Source: Nocardia sp. CC227C (lineage in GTDB: Bacteria; Actinomycetota; Actinomycetes; Mycobacteriales; Mycobacteriaceae). Taken from it: DNA of 64,000 nt. Of the stretch, positions 41,664 through 49,922 are shown one piece after another. The translations under genes and the position numbers were made by a program. The notes below the pieces were generated by a model. The model was not told the origin of the DNA. It did not search any database and saw only the letters and a program-made list of their open reading frames with translations. The DNA lies in NCBI RefSeq assembly GCF_030767025.1, contig NZ_JASITE010000002.1, forward strand, positions 186,001-250,000, read 5' to 3'. Numbering within the stretch: position 1 is the stretch's first letter; each line of letters starts with the position of its first letter.

Positions 41664-43313
41664 TCACCTGTCCCACAGTGGAATCCGGACGCCGCGGGCA
41701 CGGGCGACGTCCTCGGCCTCCGGGTATCCGGCGTCCACGTGACGCAGCACGCCCATGCCGGGGTCGTTGCTCAGCACCCGCTCGATCTTCTGCGCGGCAA
41801 GTTCGGTGCCGTCCGCGACGATGACCTGTCCGGCATGGACGGACCGGCCCATGCCCACGCCACCGCCGTGGTGAATGGATACCCAACTCGCACCGGAAGC
41901 GGTGTTGACCAGGGCATTGAGCAGCGGCCAGTCGGCGATGGCGTCCGAGCCGTCGGCCATGGCCTCGGTCTCCCGGTACGGCGATGCCACCGAACCGCAG
42001 TCCAGGTGGTCGCGGCCGATCACGATGGGCGCGGACACCTCACCGCTGGCCACCATCTCGTTGAAGCGCAGCCCGGCCAGGTGCCGTTCGCCGTAGCCGA
42101 GCCAGCAGATGCGGGCGGGCAGCCCCTGGAAGGCCACCCGCTCCCCCGCCAGGCGAATCCAGCGGGCCAGGGATTCGTTGTGCGGGAACAACTCCAGGAT
42201 GGCGCGGTCGGTGGCGGCGATATCGGCCGGATCGCCGGAGAGCGCGACCCAGCGGAACGGGCCCTTGCCCTCGCAGAACAGCGGTCGGATGTACGCGGGC
42301 ACGAAACCCGGGAAGTCGAAGGCCCGCTCGTAACCCGCGAGCTTCGCCTCACCCCGAATCGAGTTCCCGTAGTCGAACACCTCGGCCCCGCGATCCAGGA
42401 AGCCCACCATCGCGGCGACGTGGGCGGCCATGGATTCGCGCGCGCGGCGGGTGAATTCGTCGGGCTTGCGCGCCGCGTAGTCGTCCCACTCCTCGACTGC
42501 CACGCCGATCGGCAGGTAGGTGAGCGGGTCGTGGGCGGAGGTCTGGTCGGTGACCACATCCACGTCGATCTCACGGCGCAGCAGCTCCGGCAGCACCTCG
42601 GCGGCATTGCCGATGACGGCCACCGACAGCGGCCGCCGCTCCCGTTTGGCGGCCAGCACCCGCGCCAGCGCATCGTCGAGGTCGGTGGCGATCTCGTCCA
42701 GGTAGCGCGTCACCACTCGCCGCCGCGCGTGCTCCGGATCGCATTCGACGCACAGCGCCACACCGTCGTTCATGGTGACGGCCAACGGCTGCGCACCCCC
42801 CATACCGCCCAGACCCGCTGTGACGGTGAGGGTTCCGGCCAGGCTGCCGCCGAACCGCTTGGCCGCCACCGCCGCGAAGGTCTCGTAGGTGCCCTGGAGG
42901 ATGCCCTGGGTGCCGATGTAGATCCACGAGCCTGCCGTCATCTGGCCGTACATGGTGAGCCCCATGGACTCGAGCCGCCGGAACTCCGGCCACGTCGCCC
43001 AGTCCGGCACCAGATTGGAGTTGGCGATGAGCACGCGGGGCGCCCATTCGTGGGTGCGCAGCACACCGACCGGCTTGCCGGACTGCACCAGCAGCGTCTC
43101 GTCCGCGCGCAGGTCGGTCAGACAGCGGCCGATGGCGTCGAAGCTGGACCAGTCCCGGGCCGCCTTGCCGGTGCCGCCGTAGACGACGAGATCCTCCGGA
43201 CGCTCGGCGACCTCGGGATCGAGGTTGTTGTGCAGCATGCGCAGCGCCGCCTCGGCCTGCCAGGTGTGCGCCGTGCGCTCGGTGCCGCGGGCGGCGCGGA
43301 TCGTCCTGCTCAT
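41664..43313 (-). CDS. hutU: Urocanate hydratase
   Basis: Urocanase of 549 residues converts urocanate to imidazolonepropionate using tightly bound NAD+. The family blocks are complete: [20 protein letters not shown] near the start, [99 protein letters not shown] and [23 protein letters not shown] overlaps the hutH stop (ATGA). It is the second gene of the operon. Confidence 0.95.
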   Translation of the reverse strand: MSRTIRAARGTERTAHTWQAEAALRMLHNNLDPEVAERPEDLVVYGGTGKAARDWSSFDAIGRCLTDLRADETLLVQSGKPVGVLRTHEWAPRVLIANSNLVPDWATWPEFRRLESMGLTMYGQMTAGSWIYIGTQGILQGTYETFAAVAAKRFGGSLAGTLTVTAGLGGMGGAQPLAVTMNDGVALCVECDPEHARRRVVTRYLDEIATDLDDALARVLAAKRERRPLSVAVIGNAAEVLPELLRREIDVDVVTDQTSAHDPLTYLPIGVAVEEWDDYAARKPDEFTRRARESMAAHVAAMVGFLDRGAEVFDYGNSIRGEAKLAGYERAFDFPGFVPAYIRPLFCEGKGPFRWVALSGDPADIAATDRAILELFPHNESLARWIRLAGERVAFQGLPARICWLGYGERHLAGLRFNEMVASGEVSAPIVIGRDHLDCGSVASPYRETEAMADGSDAIADWPLLNALVNTASGASWVSIHHGGGVGMGRSVHAGQVIVADGTELAAQKIERVLSNDPGMGVLRHVDAGYPEAEDVARARGVRIPLWDR

Positions 43314-44863
43314 GAGTTCGAAACCCCCTTGTCCAGCAGTTGGTCGACCGCACCGGTTCGGATCAGCTCGATGGCGGCCGCGATATCCGGGGCGAGATGA
43401 CGGTCCGGCCCCGGTCCGGGCACCCGCGTGCGCAGCAGATCCCGAACCGCGCCGGTCACCGGCGCGGGCCGCAGCGGCGCGCGCAGGTCGAGTGCCCGTG
43501 CGGCGGTGAGCAATTCGATGGCCAGCACGGTGGTCAGCCCGTCCACGGCGCGGCGCAGCTTGCGTGCGGCCGCCCAGCCCATGGACACATGGTCCTCCTG
43601 CATGGCACTGGACGGAATGGAATCCACCGAGGCGGGGGCCGCGCAGCGCTTGAGTTCCGACACCACGCCCGCCTGGGTGTACTGGGCGATCATGTAGCCG
43701 GAGTCGACACCCGGGTCGTCGGCCAGGAACGGCGGCAGCCCGTGCGAGCGGTGCACATCGAGCATGCGGTCGGTGCGGCGCTCGGCGATGGACGCCACAT
43801 CCGCGATGGCGATGGCCAGGAAGTCCAGCACATACGCGACGGGCGCGCCGTGGAAGTTGCCGTTGGACTCCACCCGGCCGTCCTCGAGCACCACCGGATT
43901 GTCGACGGCCGAACGCAGTTCCCGCTCGGCCACGGTCTCCGCGTACGCCAGGGTGTCGCGCGCCGCGCCGTGCACCTGCGGAGCGCAGCGCAGCGAATAG
44001 GCGTCCTGCACGCGTGGGCAGTCGTCGCCGCGGTGGCTGGCCACGATCGCCGAATCAGCCAGGGCCGCACGCATATTCGCCGCGGAGACGGCTTGCCCGG
44101 GATGCGGGCGCAAGGCCTGGAGATCGGCGGCGAACACCCGGTCGGTGCCCAACTGCGCTTCCACACTCATGGCGGCGGTCAGATCGGCGACGTCGAACAG
44201 CCGGTGCAGATCGTCGATGGCCAGCACCAGCATGCCGAGCATGCCGTCGGTGCCGTTGGTCAGTGCCAGCCCCTCCTTCTCCGCCAGCACCAGCGGGGTG
44301 AGCCCGGCCGCGGCGGCGGCCTCGGCCATCGGGCGCGGACCGTCCGGACCGTGCACCGAGCCCTCACCCATGAGCGCCAGCGCCACGGCCGCGAGCGGGG
44401 CCAGATCACCCGAACAGCCCAGTGAACCGTACTCCGGCACGACCGGGATCAGGCCGCTGTCCAGCAGCGCCGCCAACGCCCGCGCGGTCTCCGGCCGCAC
44501 GCCGGTGTGCCCGGACATGAGGGTGCGCAGGCGCAGCAGCATCATGGCCCGCACCACCTCCGCCTCCACCGGCGTGCCCGCACCCGCGGCGTGCGAGCGG
44601 ATGAGCGAGCGTTGCAGATCGGTGCGGCGGTCCGGCGGAATGTGCCGCAGGGCCAGCGCGCCGAAGCCGGTGGAAACGCCGTATACCGGCCGCTCCCCGT
44701 GCGCCAGATCGTCGATGTGGCCGCGCACCTTCGCCAGGCGAGCCAGATCCGGTTCGGCGAGCTCCACGCGCGCGCCCTGCCGCGCGACCGCCACCACCTC
44801 CGACCGCGTCACAGGGTCCGCGCTCACCAGCACCCGCTGGATTCCGATCGTCATGGGCACCAT
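43310..44863 (-). CDS. hutH: Histidine ammonia-lyase
   Basis: A 517-residue lyase that deaminates histidine to urocanate. The electrophilic MIO cofactor forms from Cys-Ser-Gly in [19 protein letters not shown]; Cys rather than Ala at the first place is known from actinobacterial enzymes. Other landmarks are [58 protein letters not shown] and [15 protein letters not shown] [20 protein letters not shown] 44863 or 44854 (M-T-I-G) may be used. First gene of the operon, divergent from the IclR regulator. Confidence 0.95.
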   Translation of the reverse strand: MVPMTIGIQRVLVSADPVTRSEVVAVARQGARVELAEPDLARLAKVRGHIDDLAHGERPVYGVSTGFGALALRHIPPDRRTDLQRSLIRSHAAGAGTPVEAEVVRAMMLLRLRTLMSGHTGVRPETARALAALLDSGLIPVVPEYGSLGCSGDLAPLAAVALALMGEGSVHGPDGPRPMAEAAAAAGLTPLVLAEKEGLALTNGTDGMLGMLVLAIDDLHRLFDVADLTAAMSVEAQLGTDRVFAADLQALRPHPGQAVSAANMRAALADSAIVASHRGDDCPRVQDAYSLRCAPQVHGAARDTLAYAETVAERELRSAVDNPVVLEDGRVESNGNFHGAPVAYVLDFLAIAIADVASIAERRTDRMLDVHRSHGLPPFLADDPGVDSGYMIAQYTQAGVVSELKRCAAPASVDSIPSSAMQEDHVSMGWAAARKLRRAVDGLTTVLAIELLTAARALDLRAPLRPAPVTGAVRDLLRTRVPGPGPDRHLAPDIAAAIELIRTGAVDQLLDKGVSNS

Positions 44864-44909
44864 TCCAACGCTTCGGGCCGCCGCGATCGAGCACCCCGGG
44901 CCGGGTTTC

Positions 44910-44925
44910 GTCTGGTATTTCAGAC
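44910..44925. promoter_or_regulatory. Inverted repeat GTCTG-N6-CAGAC, candidate IclR operator
   Basis: A perfect 5-base dyad with spacer GTATTT lies in the 95-base gap between hutH and the iclR gene, within a locally AT-rich stretch. It is the most obvious site for the divergent regulator. Confidence 0.5.
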
Positions 44926-44958
44926 AGAATGGACCGCGGACGGGTGAGGTGATGGCGG

Positions 44959-45747
44959 ATGAGCGGTGACATTCCGGCGCTGCGACGTGGTCTGCGCATC
45001 CTCGGACTGCTCGCGCAGCGCCCGCATCCGGTGCCCGCCGCGGTGATCGCCCGCGAACTCGGCATCCCCCGTTCCACCACGTATCAGCTGCTCAACGAGT
45101 TGCAGGCCGCCGGGTACGTGGCCTACCTGGCGGCCGAACGCAGATACGGGCTCGGTATCGGCGCGTTCGAGATCGGGTCCGCCTACCTGCGGCACGATCC
45201 GCTCGAGCGGGTGGCGGCTCCGCTGCTGCGCGGACTGGTCGACGCGGTGGGCTGCACCGGGCACCTCGGCATCCTGCACGGCAACGAGTCGCTGTACCTC
45301 ATCGAGCAGCGGCCGCCGCGCCCGCAGACCCTGGTCACCGATGTGGGGGTGCGACTGCCCGCCCACCTGACCGCCACCGGGCGCGCCATCCTCGGACATC
45401 TGACGCCGAAGCATGTGCGCGCGCTCTTTCCGGGACCGGCCGCGTTTCCCATGCGCACCACCCGGGGGCCGCGTGATCTGCGGGCGCTGCGCCGCCTGCT
45501 GCGCGCGGAGGCGGCGCGCGGCTGGGCGGTCGAGGACGGCTACATCACGCCGGGTTTCGCCACCGTCGCCGACGCGGTGTTCGACCACGGCGGGCGGCCC
45601 ATCGCCGCACTCGGGCTCACCCTGCGCCACCACTGCCCGGACGAGGCGATCGAATGCGGCCACAGCTGGCCGGAGCTGGCCGCCCCGCTGCGCACCGCCG
45701 CGGCGGCCGTGACCGCCGCCATCGGCGGCCGTCCTCCGGGCGGATGA
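44959..45747 (+). CDS. IclR-family regulator of the hut operon
   Basis: The winged helix (LRRGLRILGLLAQRPHPVPA, then IPRSTTYQLLNELQAAGYV) is followed by the IclR effector domain: RYGLGIGAFEIGSAYLR, GCTGHLGILHGNESLYLIEQR, VRLPAHLTATGRAILGHL, RGWAVEDGYITPGFATVADAV and GRPIAALGLTLRHH. Length 262 residues is standard. It is divergent from hutH, as in other actinobacteria where an IclR protein represses histidine use and responds to a pathway intermediate; that effector is inferred (urocanate is the usual one). ATG follows GGTGATGG. Confidence 0.9.
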   Translation: MSGDIPALRRGLRILGLLAQRPHPVPAAVIARELGIPRSTTYQLLNELQAAGYVAYLAAERRYGLGIGAFEIGSAYLRHDPLERVAAPLLRGLVDAVGCTGHLGILHGNESLYLIEQRPPRPQTLVTDVGVRLPAHLTATGRAILGHLTPKHVRALFPGPAAFPMRTTRGPRDLRALRRLLRAEAARGWAVEDGYITPGFATVADAVFDHGGRPIAALGLTLRHHCPDEAIECGHSWPELAAPLRTAAAAVTAAIGGRPPGG

Positions 45748-45754
45748 ACGCGGG

Positions 45755-47410
45755 TCAGACCACCGGTACCGGACCGGGCACCGCGGCCTGAGCGGCCTGG
45801 ACCGCGGCCAGCGCGTTGAGCCTGCCGAAGCCGTACACGGCGCTGTGGCCCGCCTCGTCGTAGCCGCCGCCGGAGCTGTCGATTCGATCGCAGGAGCCCT
45901 CGAGCACATCCTTGACCTGCTGCCGGGTCAGGTCCGGACGCACCGACAGCACCAGCGCCGCGACTCCGGCCGCACCCGGGCAGGCGCTCGAGGTACCGCC
46001 GAAACTGTTGGTGAAATGCCCTGCGGCATCGCCCCATTCGGGATCGCCGGGGTTGTAGCCGTCCGCGCCGCGACGGTCGACGGTCCAGATGCCGGTGGTG
46101 AGGGGCTCGGGATGGCCGAAGGGCGCGTGACCGAAGTCGTTGCTGGGGAACGAACATGACACCGCCCTGCCGAAATCGCTGTAAACACTGCGCCTTCCGG
46201 TGTCGTTGCAGGCGGCGACGGCGATCACGGCGGGGTGGCTGGCGTAGCCGTCGTTGTCGACGGACTCGTTGCCGTTGCCCGCGGCGAAGCAGATGACGCA
46301 GCCCTTGCCGCCGCGGCCCTCGGTGATCACGTAGTCGATGGCGAGTCGGGTGCTGGCGGGCATCGGGACCACCCGCTGATGGGCCGGATCGTCCGGCCGG
46401 AACCACAGGCCGTCGGCCGGACCCCAGCTGCACGAGATGACGTCCGCACCGTGGTCGGCCGCCCACTGGAAAGCCTGCGCCTCCGCCTGGGAACCGAGGC
46501 CCGACACCAGGCGAATAGGCATGAGGGCGGCGGCGGGAGCAACGCCGGACGCGCCGAGCGCGCCATCGGCGCAGGCCACACCCGCGCACGCGGTGCCGTG
46601 ATTGTCGCCGAAGTCGGGACCGGTGCCGAATGGGTCCTTCGGGCGGGGATCGTCGGTGCGCAGGGTGACGTCGCGCGGCGCGACCACCTTGCCGGTACCG
46701 GCGAACTCCGGATGGTCGATGTCGACGCCGTCGTCGATGACGGCCACCGTCACGCCCGCGCCGCGAGTGAGGGCATGGGCCGCTTCGACATTCGCGTGCG
46801 CGTCCACGGTCACCCCGCCGATGACGGTGGTGCGCAGATGCCACTGCGGGGCGAAGACGGCCTTGCGGGCGCGACGGCGGATCAGTTCGGGATGGGCGTA
46901 GACGACATCGGCACGCCGCAGCAGCGTGTTCGCGATATCGAAGGTCCGCTGCCCGGTGCCTTCCGGAGCGGCGGCGAAGTAGGCGTTCTCGGCGTAGCCC
47001 ACCCGATGCTTGATGGACAGCCCGGCATCGCGCAGCACTTCCTCGCAGTCGCCGGGGTCGGCCTCGTCGACGAACTTCACGAAGATGTTCTCGGTGTACA
47101 GCACGGGTTCGTCGCCGACCGGATCCACCAGCACGTGTCCGGCGAAACGCACCTCGGGCGCGGCGTTCAAGCGTGTCTTGCGTTCCTCGACCGTCCCGGA
47201 CCCGGGTGGGATGCGATACACCTCGACCCCCGCCTCGGGGTAGCTCTGCATGAGGTGCGCGTCCTCGAGCACCGCGCTGACGGGCGTGCGCACCGATCCC
47301 GTCTGCAATGGCACTCCGCGCCCGTACCGTGCGCGCACCACGATCAGATCCGGACTCTGCTCGAGTTCGAAACCGGGTTCGTCCTTCGTCCCGAAATTCG
47401 CGGTAGGCAT
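45755..47410 (-). CDS. Subtilisin-family (S8) serine peptidase without signal peptide
   Basis: A 551-residue subtilase. The catalytic triad is Asp in VAVIDDGVDIDHPE, His in DNHGTACAGVACADG and Ser in GGTSSACPGAAGVAAL; the oxyanion Asn is in CFAAGNGNESV. About 190 N-terminal residues precede the catalytic domain and include an inhibitor-like propeptide region (TENIFVKFVDEAD, RVGYAENAYFAA, YAHPELIRRRARK). ATG 47410 gives an N-terminus with no signal sequence, no Tat motif and no membrane anchor, so an intracellular location or non-classical release is implied. Its gene is convergent with iclR (7-base gap) and lies downstream of a small peptide gene on the same strand. Confidence 0.85.
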   Translation of the reverse strand: MPTANFGTKDEPGFELEQSPDLIVVRARYGRGVPLQTGSVRTPVSAVLEDAHLMQSYPEAGVEVYRIPPGSGTVEERKTRLNAAPEVRFAGHVLVDPVGDEPVLYTENIFVKFVDEADPGDCEEVLRDAGLSIKHRVGYAENAYFAAAPEGTGQRTFDIANTLLRRADVVYAHPELIRRRARKAVFAPQWHLRTTVIGGVTVDAHANVEAAHALTRGAGVTVAVIDDGVDIDHPEFAGTGKVVAPRDVTLRTDDPRPKDPFGTGPDFGDNHGTACAGVACADGALGASGVAPAAALMPIRLVSGLGSQAEAQAFQWAADHGADVISCSWGPADGLWFRPDDPAHQRVVPMPASTRLAIDYVITEGRGGKGCVICFAAGNGNESVDNDGYASHPAVIAVAACNDTGRRSVYSDFGRAVSCSFPSNDFGHAPFGHPEPLTTGIWTVDRRGADGYNPGDPEWGDAAGHFTNSFGGTSSACPGAAGVAALVLSVRPDLTRQQVKDVLEGSCDRIDSSGGGYDEAGHSAVYGFGRLNALAAVQAAQAAVPGPVPVV

Positions 47411-47559
47411 GATGACTCCGTTTCGCCCTGCGACCCCGGATCCACGGTAGAACGCGGCCCCGGCACACCGCGATGCACCGAGCATCCGAGTACTCGAATC
47501 GCGGCGGACACGCCGTGGCCACCGCGCGAGCCTCCCGGGAGGCGTACGGGGGTGGGAAT

Positions 47560-47588
47560 CCGCCCGGGGCGGCGACTGCCCCGGGCGG
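47560..47588 (-). terminator. Terminator hairpin after the 23-residue peptide gene
   Basis: CCGCCCGGGGC and GCCCCGGGCGG form a perfect 11-bp stem with a 7-base loop, starting 8 bases after the peptide stop codon in the minus-strand direction. It separates the peptide from the subtilase gene 150 bases further on. Confidence 0.75.
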
Positions 47589-47596
47589 CGGCTCGC

Positions 47597-47668
47597 CTAC
47601 GGGATCAGCAGCCAGGCGAGGAGGTTGTTGATTGCCGAGGTGACGTCATCGATGAAGCGCGGGATCAT
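47597..47668 (-). CDS. 23-residue hydrophobic/amphipathic peptide
   Basis: A 24-codon frame (ATG 47668 to TAG 47597-47599) starts MIPRFIDD and ends LLAWLLIP. It is preceded by AAGGAGGA seven bases before ATG, a near-perfect ribosome site, and followed at 8 bases by an 11-bp terminator hairpin, so it looks like a real independent unit. The first half is amphipathic with Arg and two Asp; the second half (NNLLAWLLIP) is hydrophobic with a single Trp. It could be a membrane-active, secreted-leaderless or membrane-protein-binding peptide. It is too short for gene finders. No family recognised. The next gene downstream is the subtilase; upstream and divergent is the Kef antiporter leader. Confidence 0.65.
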   Translation of the reverse strand: MIPRFIDDVTSAINNLLAWLLIP

Positions 47669-47961
47669 GGGTATTCCTCCTTCGTGAAGATGCGTTATGG
47701 AACAAGGTGATTCACGTGTCGGCCGGTGTGGCCCGACCCACACGTGCGGTGATCGCTATTCGTTGCCGCGCGGGGAAAGGATGGCTACCGGTCGGCATTG
47801 GCCGGAAGTCTGTGGCCGACCAGGCCGTTCGGTTTGCAAAACCGAATTCTTTACGGAATCATTACCATCGAGCGAGCCGGGAGGTCTGGACGGAGAACAC
47901 TCCGCGACAACGGCTGATGCCCCACCCGCCGCCATGACTGTGACGGGATAGCTGAAAGTAG
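47669..47961. other. Structured intergenic region between the peptide gene and the antiporter
   Basis: About 290 bases containing the divergent promoters. On the plus strand it shows a small hairpin (GTGTGG...CCACAC near 47728-47745), an imperfect CCGG-type stem near 47787-47805, and the AT-rich stem at 47828-47846. I recognise no known riboswitch and no credible gene; short plus-strand frames lack coding character. Confidence 0.4.
47828..47846 (+). promoter_or_regulatory. Hairpin TTCGGTTT-GCA-AAACCGAA followed by TTCTTT
   Basis: An 8-bp perfect stem with a 3-base loop and a short pyrimidine run lies 115 bases upstream of the antiporter start. It has the form of a weak intrinsic terminator or attenuator in the leader, in a spot far more AT-rich than the window. 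Confidence 0.45.
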
Positions 47962-49143
47962 ATGGTGGCACACGAAACCGCGCTCGCACTCATTCAACTG
48001 GGCGCGGTCTTCTTCGGGTTGGGACTGCTCGGACGGCTGGCCGCGCGGATCGGCATGTCGCCGATCCCGCTGTACCTCATCGGCGGGCTGGTATTCGGCA
48101 CCGGCGGGCTGGTCGAACTCGACCACATCGACGAATTCATCCATCTCGCCAGTGAGATCGGCGTGGTGCTGCTGCTGTTGCTGCTCGGACTGGAGTACAG
48201 CGCAAGCGAACTCGTGACGGGAATGCGCAGATCCTGGGCCGCGGGCGTGGTCGATCTGGTGTTGAACGCGACCCCGGGCGTACTGGTGGCGCTGTGGCTG
48301 GGCTGGGGCGTGACCGGGGCGGTGGCCATGGCGGGCGTCACCTACATCTCCTCCTCCGGCATCGTCGCGAAGGTGCTCAACGACCTCGGCCGACTCGGCA
48401 ACCGGGAGACGCCGACCATTCTGTCCATCCTGGTGTTCGAAGACCTCGTCATGGCCGGATACCTGCCGGTGCTCACCGCGGTCCTGGCCGGGATCGGCTT
48501 CCTGGCCGGGTTGCAGTCGGTCGGCATCGCCCTGGCGGCGGTCACCGTGGTGCTCGTGGTGGCGCTGCGCTACGGCCGATACGTGTCCATGATCGTCGAC
48601 AGCGATATCCGCGAGATCTTCCTGCTCAAGCTGCTGGGCGCGGCGCTGCTGATCGCCGGGGTCGCATCCGCCCTCCAGGTCTCCGCCGCGGTGGGCGCGT
48701 TCCTGCTCGGTATCGCGATCTCGGGATCGACGGCGCACAATGCCGCCAAACTCCTGGAACCGCTACGCGACCTGTTCGCCGCGCTGTTCTTCGTCCTGTT
48801 CGGTTTGAGCACCGACCCCAGCAGCATCCCGCCCGTGCTCGGCTGGGCCGTCGCGCTGGCCGTGGTGACCACCGCCGCCAAACTCTTCACCGGCTGGTGG
48901 GCCGCCCGCCGCGCCGGGGCCTCCCGCAACGGCCGGGCGCGGGCGGGCGCGGCGCTGGTGGCACACGGCGAGTTCTCCATCGTCATCGCCGGTCTGGCGG
49001 TCGCGGCCGGTGCCGTACCCGCCGAATTCGCGGCGTTGGCGACCACCTACGTGCTGCTCATGGCGGTGCTGGGACCGATCGCCGCCCGCGTGGTGGAACC
49101 GCTGCTGCGCACCTTCTCGCCACCGGCGCGGGTCAGCGCCTAG
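47962..49143 (+). CDS. Kef/CPA2-type cation:proton antiporter
   Basis: A 393-residue membrane protein with about twelve hydrophobic segments and the monovalent cation:proton antiporter-2 pattern: LGRLAARIGMSPIPLYLIGGLVFG, LLLLLLGLEYSASEL, VTYISSSGIVAKVLNDLG, TILSILVFEDLVMAGYLPVLTA (acidic ion site) and FFVLFGLSTDPSSIP. There is no cytoplasmic TrkA/RCK domain, and no separate TrkA-C gene is adjacent, unlike many actinobacterial operons. It probably expels K+ or Na+ in exchange for protons. The long structured leader suggests post-transcriptional control. Confidence 0.85.
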   Translation: MVAHETALALIQLGAVFFGLGLLGRLAARIGMSPIPLYLIGGLVFGTGGLVELDHIDEFIHLASEIGVVLLLLLLGLEYSASELVTGMRRSWAAGVVDLVLNATPGVLVALWLGWGVTGAVAMAGVTYISSSGIVAKVLNDLGRLGNRETPTILSILVFEDLVMAGYLPVLTAVLAGIGFLAGLQSVGIALAAVTVVLVVALRYGRYVSMIVDSDIREIFLLKLLGAALLIAGVASALQVSAAVGAFLLGIAISGSTAHNAAKLLEPLRDLFAALFFVLFGLSTDPSSIPPVLGWAVALAVVTTAAKLFTGWWAARRAGASRNGRARAGAALVAHGEFSIVIAGLAVAAGAVPAEFAALATTYVLLMAVLGPIAARVVEPLLRTFSPPARVSA

Positions 49144-49249
49144 CGGGTCGTCCAACTCGGCGGACTGCCCGAGCCATTCCGGCCGAGCGCTCCGCACCGC
49201 CGACCCGATCACCCGCTCGATGCGTTTCGGCGGCGGTCCGGGCTCGCGG

Positions 49250-49828
49250 TCACGCTGCCGCGATTCCGTCGACGATCATGTCGACCGCGGTGCGGATCGT
49301 CTGCGGTGAGACCTCGCGGCCCAGGTGGGTGGCGTGCATGTGGACCAAGCCGCCGAGCGTCAGCACGACCGTGCGCGGGTCGGCTGTGGTCGCGACCTCG
49401 CCCCGGGCCTGGGCGCGGCGCACGATCTGCTCCGAGGCCGCGAGGCGCTGACGCCAGTACTCCTCGCGCATGGCGGCGACCTCGGGGTCGTCGTCGGCCA
49501 GCACGGTGCCGCGCACCAGGGCGGTTCCGGTGGGGGTCGCCACGAAACGAGCCAGGGCGGTGGTGAATTCCACCAGATCGGTGCGGACCGAACCGGTGTC
49601 GGGGATCGGCACCTCGGCGGCGGTGCGCGAGACCAGCGCATCGGCGAGCAGCCGGGCGAGGGTCCGCCAGCGCCGGTAGATCGAGGTCTCGTGCACGCCC
49701 GCCGCGACCGCCACATCGGCGATGCGCACCTGGTCGATGCCCACCGCCTCGAGCCGGGCGATGGTCGCGTCGAGTACCGCTCGCTGCAACTTCACGCCGC
49801 GGAGCTGCGGGGGCTTCGGCTTGTCCAT
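49250..49828 (-). CDS. TetR-family regulator
   Basis: A 192-residue regulator with helix-turn-helix RGVKLQRAVLDATIARLEAV, DQVRIADVAVAAGVHETSIY and RRWRTLARLLADALVSR, and a C-terminal ligand domain (TVVLTLGGLVHMHATHLG). ATG 49828 is chosen because it sits just before the DNA-binding domain; the open frame upstream runs over both operator sites and is not coding. It is divergent from a carboxylesterase gene, with two matched palindromes between them, so it most likely represses both genes and is released by an ester or its hydrolysis product (inference). Confidence 0.88.
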   Translation of the reverse strand: MDKPKPPQLRGVKLQRAVLDATIARLEAVGIDQVRIADVAVAAGVHETSIYRRWRTLARLLADALVSRTAAEVPIPDTGSVRTDLVEFTTALARFVATPTGTALVRGTVLADDDPEVAAMREEYWRQRLAASEQIVRRAQARGEVATTADPRTVVLTLGGLVHMHATHLGREVSPQTIRTAVDMIVDGIAAA

Positions 49829-49842
49829 CCTGCGCACCTTAT

Positions 49843-49858
49843 CGCAAGTGCTCTTGCG
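49843..49858. promoter_or_regulatory. TetR operator 1 (CGCAAG-N4-CTTGCG)
   Basis: A perfect 6-base dyad with the same core and spacer length as site 2, 15 bases before the tetR start. Probably the autoregulatory site. Confidence 0.75.
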
Positions 49859-49887
49859 TTTCCGGCGGAGGCGTCCTACGGTGGCCA

Positions 49888-49909
49888 TATCGCAAGTCAG
49901 CTTGCGATA
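49888..49909. promoter_or_regulatory. TetR operator 2 (TATCGCAAG-N4-CTTGCGATA)
   Basis: A perfect 9-base dyad with spacer TCAG, 14 bases before the carboxylesterase ATG and overlapping its ribosome-binding region. Centre-to-centre distance to site 1 is about 48 bases. It should control the esterase. Confidence 0.8.
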
Positions 49910-49922
49910 GAAGCGAGGAATC

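Noticed and set aside
47690..47961. A c-di-AMP (ydaO) or Mg2+ (M-box) riboswitch upstream of the antiporter
   Set aside because: The conserved core sequences of those classes are not present in either strand as far as I can see; kept only as an unassigned structured leader.
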